A stretch of 30,931 nt of DNA from Prevotella sp. (lineage in GTDB: Bacteria > Bacteroidota > Bacteroidia > Bacteroidales > Bacteroidaceae): the NCBI GenBank assembly GCA_022511055.1, contig JAFLSH010000002.1, positions 1-30,931 of the forward strand, given 5' to 3'. The notes under the pieces are model-generated. The model did no database searches. It was not told where the DNA came from and saw nothing but the letters and a program-made list of their open reading frames with translations. Shown piece by piece: positions 24,287 through 30,931 of the stretch. Within the stretch, counting starts at the first letter, position 1. Each line of letters opens with the position of its first letter. A program made the position numbers and the translations under genes.

Positions 24287-27200
24287 TCACTTGGTGGGCA
24301 ACTGCTCCAAGAACTCTATCTCTACGATACGCAGTTCGTTCTTGGTGTCTCCGCCATTCTTTGCCTTAAACAAGTCTAACTCGCCAGCAGCAGGCTCAGC
24401 CACCTCAACAATGCCGCCGAAAGCATCCTGGTCTTTGCCCGCCCCTTTCAGGCGGATGGTAATCTGGTCTGTCTTCACCGCCGCCGTGGGCTTCAGGTGT
24501 ACATAGCCCAGACTACGGGCTGTCTCTCCCTGCCATATCAGCTGCTTGCCGGCATAGATTTCCAGCGGATAGCTTCTCAGCCGCCAGCCGGTCAGCTTCA
24601 CGCAGATGTCACTCACCACCGCTTTCCGTTCAAGCTGGTATGTAATCCATGCGGTAGACAGGCGGCCATCATTTTTCCACTCCGAGAGTTCATTGTCATC
24701 AAAGCTGCATACGGCCTGCTCCGTGTTGCACCCGGCCGTTGCACTGACAATGCCTACGCCCACAGCCTGCTCCTTATAGCTGGGCGTGGCGGGCGTTTCG
24801 CCGCGAGCCAAGTGCGGTTTCAAGGTCATTGCCGGCAATTTGTCTGCATCTGCGGCCTGCTGGGATGTCAGCGTAAGATAGGCGGGGCGCACCCCCTCTG
24901 CATAGGCCGAGACATTGATGTTGCCAGCAGTCGTGGTGCTGCGGACAAGCACGCGGTTGACACCGCAGTCGACCGGCAAATCACAAAGGCCGACATAGTT
25001 GTCTGACAGATTCTTCGTTGCCGCCGCATCAAGCAATCCCGGCTGGCGGTCAGTGTCGGCCACCTGCATCGCCTGGTTGTTGCGGGTGCCAATGCCGCCC
25101 AGCCACCTGCCCTCGCCCCACATCTCGAAATGCACCATGCGGTCATCGAGCGGACAGCGGCGACCCTGCTGGTCAAGCACCTCTACCTCTATCAGCGCCA
25201 TGTCTGCCCCATCAGCCTTCATACCGTCTGGGGCTTCCATCTTGGTCAGCTTCAGCTGGAAAGGCTCGCCCGCCGTCTCCAGCTCATGGCGGCTGGTCTC
25301 CTTTTTCTGTGTCAATGACACAGCGGTCAAGACACCCGGCTCATAGCGCACACTGTCAAAAGTGAAAAGATAGCGATAGCTCTGCTGCCCTTTTCCTAAC
25401 GACCGGCCGTTGAGGAACAGCTCCACTTCATCGCCAGTCGAGACGACATAGACGGGCTTGACCGTTCCGGCAGGGTAGTTCCAGTGGCCGATGATGTGGG
25501 TCTGCTCCCGCTCATCATCTACCCAGCCGCTCCACATGACCTGATGCGCATAGAAGGCATCCTTCGGCAGCCTCATGGGGTCGACCACACCGCTCATGCG
25601 GTAGTTCGACTCGCCGCGGTGGTGCGTATTGGTATCGCTGAACACAATCTTCACACCGCCCGACGACACACGCGTGCCCGTTCCGGGGCGTTCCAGCCAG
25701 TAGTCATACCAGCGGCGCACCATCTCAACGGCCAGTGCATCTTGGTTGTGGTTATAGTCAGGGGCGGGATTGCCGCGATAGAGCGGCCCATCACCTTCCT
25801 TGTGGAAAGGATAGCTGTAACTATCCCAGTACTTGCGCAACCCTTCATCGCGGCAGTACTCCATGGCCCACATGGGGTGTTTCTTCGACTTGTTGATATA
25901 CAGCATTTCGCCGCCATACTCGGCTTCATCTATGTCAAGCATCTCGCGCGAGCCGATAGCCCGCCCGCCGTAGGGGTCATACTGGTCGCGGATGGCCTTC
26001 AGCTCCAGCATGTGTTCGCGGCTAATGCTCTCGTTTCCACCTTCATAGAAGAGAATGCTCGGATTGTTGCGGTTATAGATGATGGCATCACGCATGAGCG
26101 CCGTGCGCTGCTGCCAGCGCGGCCCTTCCACGTCTTTCTCGGCATCGCCGGCCGGCATGGCCTGAATCAATCCCACGCGGTCGCACGACTCAATATCCTG
26201 TTTCCACGGCGTGACATGCATCCACCGCACCAGGTTGGCGCCTGACTCTACCATCAGGGCATTCGAGTAGTCCGACAGCCAGGCAGGCACACTCAGCCCC
26301 ACGCCGGGCCACTCATTCGATGTGCGCTGGGCATAGCCATGCACCATCAGGCAGCGGTCATTGAGCCATATCTTACCCTCGCCAAAGCGAGTTTTGCGGA
26401 AGCCGGTGCGTGTTACCACCCTGTCTTGCCCTGCCTGTTCCCGCAAGGTGGTCTCTACCGTGTACAGGTAGCCGTAGCCCCACGACCAGAAGTGCAGGCC
26501 GCCGACCGACTGCTGCGCGCTGACGGTGCGGGTCTGGCCGGGCCGCATGGTGACAGGCTCGCTATTGAAGGCGGCAATCTCCCTGCCATCTATATCAAGC
26601 ACCCTGACCGCCAGGCAGAAAGAGCGCTCCTTGGTGTCTTCGTTCCTGACCTGCGACTCGGCATGGATGACAGCCCGGCGGTTGCTGATGTCAAAGTCTG
26701 TGGCATAGATGTAAGTGCCCGTTGTGCCGAGATTGGAATAGAGGGGCAGTGTCTGGTACAGGCGGTCAGTCACGTGCAGGTAGACATTCTTGGGAATGCC
26801 GCCGTAGTTGGCATTGAAGTTGCGGTCATTCCACTGGTAGCGGCTGTCATACTCGCGCGAGCGGTACTGCCAACTGTTATCGCACCGCACGGCTATCAGG
26901 TTCTCACCCTTCACGATGTAAGGGGTCAGGTCAAACCCGCAGGCCATGACACCGTTCTCGCTGAAGCCTAAGTGATGGCCGTTCAGATAGAAGTCAGCCC
27001 CCTGCCTCACCCCTTCAAACTCTATGAAGAACTTGCGGCTTTCCGGGGATTCCGTAACGGTGAACACCTTGCGATACCAGCTGATGGTATCGGTCAGGTC
27101 GACAATATCCTTCTTGAAAGCCTCATCTCCGTTAAAGGCATAGGGCAGCGTGACGGGCTGCCAGCGGGAATCATCGAAATCGGGCTGGCTGGCACGGGGG

Positions 27201-27316
27201 AAGTCGCCGATTTCGAGACGCCACCCGGCATTGAAGTTCAACTTTTGCCGCTCTGCGGCAGAAACAGCCGCGACCGCGGCCAGCAGCACCATCAGTATGG
27301 GGAACTTCTTCATCAT
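24287..27316 (-). CDS. Glycoside hydrolase family 2 enzyme (beta-galactosidase-like) with extra C-terminal domains
   Basis: Secreted retaining glycosidase of 1009 residues. Signal peptide to about 20; GH2 sugar-binding jelly-roll about 25-185 (FEGVRQGADFYLNGHHLG); immunoglobulin-like domain about 200-305; TIM barrel about 305-600. The acid/base is Glu429 in NNPSILFYEGGNESIS and the likely nucleophile Glu486 in HPMWAMEYCRDEG. A DUF4982-like domain lies at about 625-690, an Ig-like GH2 C-terminal domain (DGMKADGADMALIEVEVLD) follows, and a final about 130 residues look like an F5/8 (CBM32-like) sugar-binding domain. The ATG at 27316 follows GGAGAG; the slightly longer frame would use GTG. It lies 25 bp after the GH28 gene and is likely co-transcribed with it. 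Together with GH28, removal of galactose or another side chain from pectin is plausible. Exact sugar specificity cannot be read from sequence. Confidence 0.9.
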   Translation of the reverse strand: MMKKFPILMVLLAAVAAVSAAERQKLNFNAGWRLEIGDFPRASQPDFDDSRWQPVTLPYAFNGDEAFKKDIVDLTDTISWYRKVFTVTESPESRKFFIEFEGVRQGADFYLNGHHLGFSENGVMACGFDLTPYIVKGENLIAVRCDNSWQYRSREYDSRYQWNDRNFNANYGGIPKNVYLHVTDRLYQTLPLYSNLGTTGTYIYATDFDISNRRAVIHAESQVRNEDTKERSFCLAVRVLDIDGREIAAFNSEPVTMRPGQTRTVSAQQSVGGLHFWSWGYGYLYTVETTLREQAGQDRVVTRTGFRKTRFGEGKIWLNDRCLMVHGYAQRTSNEWPGVGLSVPAWLSDYSNALMVESGANLVRWMHVTPWKQDIESCDRVGLIQAMPAGDAEKDVEGPRWQQRTALMRDAIIYNRNNPSILFYEGGNESISREHMLELKAIRDQYDPYGGRAIGSREMLDIDEAEYGGEMLYINKSKKHPMWAMEYCRDEGLRKYWDSYSYPFHKEGDGPLYRGNPAPDYNHNQDALAVEMVRRWYDYWLERPGTGTRVSSGGVKIVFSDTNTHHRGESNYRMSGVVDPMRLPKDAFYAHQVMWSGWVDDEREQTHIIGHWNYPAGTVKPVYVVSTGDEVELFLNGRSLGKGQQSYRYLFTFDSVRYEPGVLTAVSLTQKKETSRHELETAGEPFQLKLTKMEAPDGMKADGADMALIEVEVLDQQGRRCPLDDRMVHFEMWGEGRWLGGIGTRNNQAMQVADTDRQPGLLDAAATKNLSDNYVGLCDLPVDCGVNRVLVRSTTTAGNINVSAYAEGVRPAYLTLTSQQAADADKLPAMTLKPHLARGETPATPSYKEQAVGVGIVSATAGCNTEQAVCSFDDNELSEWKNDGRLSTAWITYQLERKAVVSDICVKLTGWRLRSYPLEIYAGKQLIWQGETARSLGYVHLKPTAAVKTDQITIRLKGAGKDQDAFGGIVEVAEPAAGELDLFKAKNGGDTKNELRIVEIEFLEQLPTK

Positions 27317-27341
27317 AGACACACCTCTCCTTTTTTCAGTC

Positions 27342-28682
27342 TTACTCTATGTTCACACCTTTGACCACGCAGTTCTCAATCAGGCTCGCATCGAATGCCT
27401 TCTGCGTATCGCGCACGTTGACATTCTCGAAAGTGAAGTCGACCAGGCGATACTTATCGCTGCTGCCGACATCAAAGAAGTTGCGCGTAGTCATGTCTAT
27501 GTTGCGGATGGTGATGTTGTTGCACTGCGACAACGGCATGTCTTCACGCTCTTCGGGCTTGAAGAACTGGGTCCACGGGCGCACCACAAGGAACGAGCCG
27601 CACTGCCCCGTAATGTCCGAGACGGTGACGTACTCATAGTGCTGCGGCGTATCGGGGCGCATCTTCAGCCACAGCACACGGGTGGCCGACTTCACGTTGA
27701 TGCGCCTCAGGATGATGTTACGGTCGTGCAGCGACTCCGACCCGAGTGTCAGGCAGCCGTGTACCTTGCCGTAGGTGCAGTCTTCGATGATGATGTTCTC
27801 GCAAGGGCCGTTGTCAGCATCCTTGTCTGCCCACGTGCCTTTGCCGCCTTTCAGCACAACGGCATCATCATTGACGTGCATGTAGCACCCGTGAATCAGC
27901 ACGTTCTTACACACATCAAGGTCGATGGCATCTGACGACGGCGCGCCCCGCTTCGGGTCTATGGGGGTGATGTTCTCAGTCGGGGCATAGATGAAGCAGC
28001 CCAGATAGCGCACGTTCTCGCAACGGTAGAGGTGATTGGTCCAGAAGGGAGAATTAATAATCTTGACATCTTGCACGGTCACGTTCTTCGAGTTCGAGAT
28101 GTAGACATTGCGCGGCCGCAGCGCCTCAAGATTGGTGCAGTTGCGATTGTACTGCCGGCGAATCCAGAACTCTTCCCAGTAGTTGTGCCCGTTGCCGTTG
28201 ATGGTGCCGGGGCCGGTGATGGTAAACCCGTCTACCCCATCAGCGTTCACCAGTGCCGCAAAGTACTGCAAGGTCTGCCCTTCCATGCGGGTCTTCACCA
28301 CGGGGAAGTGCTTGATGCGGTCACTGCCCTTCAGCTCGCCGCCCTCTTCAATCTTCAGGTGGGTGCCGGGCTTGAAGAACAGCGCGCCGCTGAGGAACGT
28401 GCCTCGCGGTATCACCACCACGCCACCGCCGGGCTCTTTGGCGGCACGGTCGATGACGGCCTGCAGGCGCTCGGTCTGCACCTGCTCGCTGTAGCCGTCT
28501 ACGCCATAGTCAGTTACCACGAAATGCCTAAGCGCCGACAGGTCTACGCGACTGGTGTCCTGAAACCACGCACTGATAGCCGTACCGTCAGGCCATGTCT
28601 CGGCCACGGCCATTTTCTTCTTACCAAAAGCCCCGACACACATCAGCATGAGGGCAGAAACAATAAATAGTCTTGTGTTCAT
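27342..28682 (-). CDS. Glycoside hydrolase family 28 (polygalacturonase-like) enzyme
   Basis: Secreted inverting glycosidase of 446 residues with a right-handed beta-helix, cutting galacturonic-acid-containing pectin backbones. Signal peptide about 1-20; N-terminal segment FVVTDYGVDGYSEQVQTERL; then many beta-helix rungs (NVYISNSKNVTVQDVKIINS). The catalytic region is recognisable but variant: SSDAIDLD (Asp251) where NTD is usual, NDD (Asp272, Asp273) where GDD is usual, then HGCLTLGSE (His308) and WLKMR (Lys340). The essential acids are kept, so it is probably active, perhaps on a rhamnogalacturonan or a decorated substrate. It is first gene of a two-gene unit with GH2 and has a good promoter at 28711-28718. 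No SusC/SusD pair lies next to these two enzymes on their strand. Confidence 0.9.
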   Translation of the reverse strand: MNTRLFIVSALMLMCVGAFGKKKMAVAETWPDGTAISAWFQDTSRVDLSALRHFVVTDYGVDGYSEQVQTERLQAVIDRAAKEPGGGVVVIPRGTFLSGALFFKPGTHLKIEEGGELKGSDRIKHFPVVKTRMEGQTLQYFAALVNADGVDGFTITGPGTINGNGHNYWEEFWIRRQYNRNCTNLEALRPRNVYISNSKNVTVQDVKIINSPFWTNHLYRCENVRYLGCFIYAPTENITPIDPKRGAPSSDAIDLDVCKNVLIHGCYMHVNDDAVVLKGGKGTWADKDADNGPCENIIIEDCTYGKVHGCLTLGSESLHDRNIILRRINVKSATRVLWLKMRPDTPQHYEYVTVSDITGQCGSFLVVRPWTQFFKPEEREDMPLSQCNNITIRNIDMTTRNFFDVGSSDKYRLVDFTFENVNVRDTQKAFDASLIENCVVKGVNIE

Positions 28683-28710
28683 TTTGCTTTAGAGATTAGT
28701 TTTCTGGTTG

Positions 28711-28718
28711 CAAAGATA
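28711..28718 (-). promoter_or_regulatory. Bacteroidetes -7 promoter element for the GH28-GH2 unit
   Basis: The minus strand reads TATCTTTG, a full match to TAnnTTTG, 28 bases before the GH28 ATG. A TTG at 28742-28744 (minus strand) lies 23 bases further upstream and may be the -33 element, although the spacing is a little long. Confidence 0.7.
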
Positions 28719-28792
28719 CAGAAAAAATCCGTAAACAGTAACAAAAAGAGCTATTTTTCAGAGAAAAGTAGGGAAATACCGAAAAAAAGTAG

Positions 28793-28800
28793 TACCTTTG
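28793..28800 (+). promoter_or_regulatory. Bacteroidetes -7 promoter element for glyA
   Basis: TACCTTTG is a full match to TAnnTTTG, 70 bases before the glyA ATG. The leader between them (28801-28870) is A-rich and shows no obvious riboswitch-like structure. The preceding sequence is A-rich without a clear TTG at -33. It is divergent from the GH28 promoter, about 75 bp away. Confidence 0.72.
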
Positions 28801-28870
28801 CAAAGCCAAAACACGGAAAAGAAACGACGGCAACAGGAAATAATCATTCAAAGACAAAATAAAAAACAAG

Positions 28871-30151
28871 ATGAACAGAGACAACCAGATTTTCTCTTTA
28901 ATCGAGAAGGAACATCAGCGGCAGCTGAAAGGCATTGAGCTGATTGCCAGTGAGAACTTCGTGAGCGAGCAGGTCATGGAGGCCATGGGCTCGTATCTGA
29001 CCAACAAATACGCCGAAGGCTATCCTGGCCACCGCTACTACGGCGGCTGCCAGGTGGTAGACGAAGTGGAGCAGCTGGCCATCGACCGCGTGTGCCAGCT
29101 CTTCGGCGCAGAGTATGCCAACGTGCAGCCCCACTCCGGCGCACAGGCCAACGCCGCCGTGCTGCTGGCCGTGCTGAAGCCCGGCGACACGTTCATGGGC
29201 ATGAATCTCGACCACGGCGGCCACCTCTCGCACGGCTCGCACGTGAACACATCGGGCATTCTCTACAACCCCATCGGCTACAACCTGAACAAAGAGACGG
29301 GCCGCGTAGACTACGACGAAATGGAGGCGCTCGCCCTGCAACACAAGCCGAAGCTGATTATCGGTGGTGGCTCTGCCTACAGCCGCGAATGGGACTACAA
29401 GCGCATGCGCGAGATTGCCGACAAGGTGGGCGCCCTGCTGATGATAGACATGGCACACCCCGCCGGCCTCATTGCAGCCGGTCTGCTTGACAACCCCGTG
29501 AAATATGCCCATATCGTAACCTCAACGACCCACAAGACCCTGCGCGGCCCGCGCGGCGGCATCATCTTGATGGGCAAGGACTTCGACAACCCCTGGGGCT
29601 ACACCACGCCGAAGGGCGTTGTGAAGAAAATGTCTGCCCTGCTCAACTCAGCCGTGTTCCCCGGACAGCAGGGCGGCCCGCTGGAGCATGTCATTGCCGC
29701 CAAGGCCGTAGCCTTCGGCGAGGCACTACAGCCGGAGTTCAAGGAGTGGGCCAAGCAGGTGCAGAAGAACGCCAAGGTACTGGCCGAGGAGCTGGTGAAG
29801 CGCGGCTTCACCATTGTCAGCGGCGGCACCGACAACCACTCGATGCTTGTCGACCTGCGCTCAAAGTACCCCGACCTGACGGGTAAGGTGGCCGAGAACG
29901 CACTGGTGGCAGCCGACATCACCGTGAACAAGAACATGGTGCCCTTCGACACCCGCTCGGCATTCCAGACCAGCGGCATCCGCCTCGGTACGCCCGCCAT
30001 CACCACACGCGGCGCAAAGGAAGACCTGATGGTACTCATCGCCGAACTGATTGAAGAGGTGCTTAACGACCCCGAGAACGAGCAGGTCATCGCCAGTGTC
30101 CGTGCCCGCGTAAACGAGAAGATGAAGGACTATCCGCTCTTCGCATACTAA
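28871..30151 (+). CDS. glyA: Serine hydroxymethyltransferase
   Basis: Cytoplasmic pyridoxal-phosphate enzyme that interconverts serine and glycine, supplying one-carbon units as 5,10-methylene-tetrahydrofolate. The 426-residue length is normal for the family. Key features: GIELIASENFVSEQVMEAMG near 21-40; YAEGYPGHRYYGGC (47-60) with substrate and folate contacts; the PLP-binding HSGAQANAAVLLA (88-100); DMAHPAGL (193-200); and the Schiff-base Lys222 in VTSTTHKTLRGPRGG. It has its own promoter and hairpin terminators, so it is a single-gene transcript. It shows no link to the neighbouring enzymes; codon use is strongly biased toward C-ending codons, as expected for a highly expressed gene. Confidence 0.98.
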   Translation: MNRDNQIFSLIEKEHQRQLKGIELIASENFVSEQVMEAMGSYLTNKYAEGYPGHRYYGGCQVVDEVEQLAIDRVCQLFGAEYANVQPHSGAQANAAVLLAVLKPGDTFMGMNLDHGGHLSHGSHVNTSGILYNPIGYNLNKETGRVDYDEMEALALQHKPKLIIGGGSAYSREWDYKRMREIADKVGALLMIDMAHPAGLIAAGLLDNPVKYAHIVTSTTHKTLRGPRGGIILMGKDFDNPWGYTTPKGVVKKMSALLNSAVFPGQQGGPLEHVIAAKAVAFGEALQPEFKEWAKQVQKNAKVLAEELVKRGFTIVSGGTDNHSMLVDLRSKYPDLTGKVAENALVAADITVNKNMVPFDTRSAFQTSGIRLGTPAITTRGAKEDLMVLIAELIEEVLNDPENEQVIASVRARVNEKMKDYPLFAY

Positions 30152-30156
30152 GCACG

Positions 30157-30177
30157 GCGTCTCGCTCATCGAGACGC
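30157..30177 (+). terminator. Short hairpin just after the glyA stop
   Basis: A perfect 8-bp stem pairs 30157-30164 (GCGTCTCG) with 30170-30177 around the loop CTCAT, 5 bp after the stop. No T-tract follows, so it may protect the mRNA 3' end or act together with the next hairpin rather than terminate alone. Confidence 0.45.
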
Positions 30178-30192
30178 AAGAAGCCTATAACC

Positions 30193-30233
30193 ATCGGCGG
30201 CACATTCCACTATGGAACAGTGCCGCCGATTTT
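30193..30233 (+). terminator. Rho-independent terminator of glyA
   Basis: An 11-bp stem pairs 30193-30203 (ATCGGCGGCAC) with 30220-30230 (GTGCCGCCGAT). The loop can form a further 5-bp stem (TTCCA/TGGAA). It is followed on the plus strand by a T-tract of four (30230-30233). It lies about 40 bp after the glyA stop. Confidence 0.75.
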
Positions 30234-30239
30234 CACCCC

Positions 30240-30344
30240 AAAAACTCACGGAGTATTGCCAAAAACTCACGGAGTAATTTTCAAAACTCCCATACTATTT
30301 TCCAAAACTCCCATACTATTTTCCAAAAGTCATGGAGTTTCGCC
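30240..30344. repeat. 21-bp phased repeat array, copy B
   Basis: Five consecutive 21-bp units cover 30240-30260, 30261-30281, 30282-30302, 30303-30323 and 30324-30344. Units 1 and 2 share AAAAACTCACGGAGTA. Units 3 and 4 are identical over all 21 bases and match the unit at 10694-10714 of copy A. Unit 5 (CAAAAGTCATGGAGTTTCGC) matches the last unit of copy A. There are no spacers between units, so this is not a CRISPR array. It is followed by a stretch that also matches copy A (18 of 20 bases, 30345-30364 against 10772-10791). Confidence 0.85.
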
Positions 30345-30418
30345 GCAGAACATTTGGCTTAACTCCTTTTAACTTCTCTAACTTCCTTAACTCCTAATAA
30401 ATCCTAATAAAAATCTCT

Positions 30419-30743
30419 CGCGCGTATGCGCGCGCATATATAGTAGCCCAAAAAGTCAAATAGCCAACACCCTCAACACCCCTACACCCTGCGCTCGTAA
30501 GTACTTGATTTTCAATGGGTATTTGTTGCCGTTTTGGGTGCAGGGTATCAGATGCCCCCTACACCCTCCCAACACCCAGATGGCAGATTGGGTGTAGGGT
30601 AAAATTCCTCCCCTACACCCCAAATGCTCGAATATGCCCATTGAAAATCAAACACTTACAAACAATGGGTGTAAGGGGTGTTGAGGGTGTAGTCTGAAAA
30701 ATTTTCCAGCTATCATATACGCGTACGCGCGCGTACGTAAGGG
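30419..30743. repeat. Palindromic intergenic element, copy B (nested long inverted repeats)
   Basis: Left end 30419-30448 (alternating CG, then CATATATAGTAGCC) and right end 30710-30743 (CTATCATATACGCGTACGCG and on) are inverted versions of each other and match the ends of copy A. Inside, 30467-30523 pairs with 30634-30691: both arms hold CACCCT/GGGTGT units plus a shared TTGATTTTCAATGGG segment. Within that loop are further TTGGGTGTAGGG and CCCTACACCC pairs, giving at least two nested stems. Mirrored 60-61 residue frames on the two strands are a by-product of the palindrome, not genes. Confidence 0.78.
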
Positions 30744-30931
30744 AGTATGAAATAACTTAACAACTACTTCTGCCATATTTCCATCGTTTCCTACATTTTG
30801 CTGCACAATTACAAATTTCTTCGTATTGTTTTGATAATCAGAAAGATATTACCACATTTAAGAAAAATTAACCACATTTTCCTAAGGAATAAATGCACCG
30901 TTCATCACATTTTCCGAAGGAATAAACCAGC
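30744..30931. other. AT-rich gene-free tail with short direct repeats
   Basis: No gene is visible. Two 21-bp near-identical repeats, 30873-30893 and 30906-30926, differ at one base. Their core is TTCC, three bases, GGAATAAA. They are 33 bp apart (start to start). A weaker third version starts at 30853. This may be regulatory sequence for a gene beyond the right edge or the edge of another repeat cluster. Confidence 0.5.

Noticed and set aside
28801..28870. Glycine or folate riboswitch before glyA
   Set aside because: The leader is short, A-rich and without paired stems of the required kind.
28898..29512. 204-residue frame antisense to glyA
   Set aside because: It is a shadow of glyA, whose strong codon bias keeps the opposite frame open.
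30240..30344. Possible CRISPR array
   Set aside because: The 21-bp units touch each other without spacers, differ between units and have no cas genes nearby.
30456..30697. Two 60-61 residue frames on opposite strands with similar translations
   Set aside because: They mirror each other because the DNA is palindromic. No family resemblance, start signal or promoter supports them as genes.
1..30931. tRNA, rRNA, transposase or integrase genes
   Set aside because: None was recognised on either strand. The repeats show no associated transposase gene in this window.

Overview
The window looks like a chromosome segment from a Bacteroidales bacterium, most likely Prevotella or a close relative (inference). 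The signs are two SusC/SusD outer-membrane import pairs, an ECF sigma/FecR pair, several TlpA-type periplasmic thioredoxins, a probable type IX secretion (T9SS) cargo protein, Bacteroidetes-type TAnnTTTG promoter elements, and weak or absent Shine-Dalgarno sites at most genes.

Layout. (1) 1-891, minus: groES followed by the first 190 codons of groEL, which runs off the left edge. (2) 1054-10521, minus: an operon read as SusC, SusD, DUF4843 lipoprotein, PKD-like lipoprotein, TlpA-type thioredoxin. (3) 10609-10950: a non-coding composite repeat, followed by a strong minus-strand terminator. (4) 11048-12715, minus: a secreted protein with a probable T9SS tail. (5) 12932-24264, plus: an operon read as ECF sigma, FecR anti-sigma, SusC, SusD, metallohydrolase-like lipoprotein, TlpA-type thioredoxin, and an S41 protease-thioredoxin fusion. 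(6) 24287-28682, minus: a GH2 enzyme and a GH28 enzyme, probably one transcript acting on pectin-like glycans. (7) 28871-30151, plus: glyA. (8) 30152-30931: terminators, a second and longer copy of the composite repeat, and a short repeat cluster at the right edge.

How the genes fit together. Both SusC proteins carry an N-terminal STN signalling domain, and the two domains are about two-thirds identical. Only one sigma/FecR pair is present, so it may control both importers. The minus operon has the order SusC-SusD-lipoprotein-lipoprotein, as in the Bacteroides thetaiotaomicron peptide importer BT2264-BT2261 (from memory). Thioredoxins, a serine-protease-like protein and a metallohydrolase-like protein are co-encoded, so I infer a two-importer system for disulfide-containing peptides or protein fragments, with periplasmic reduction and processing. 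The substrate is not shown by the sequence.

Most unusual items: (a) an S41 protease that appears to have lost its PDZ domain and is fused to a thioredoxin; (b) a member of the 'substrate import-associated zinc metallohydrolase' lipoproteins whose HExxH site is gone; (c) two homologous intergenic elements, each a helically phased 21-bp array followed by alternating CG/TA inverted ends around a G/C-skewed palindrome. I do not recognise this element family.
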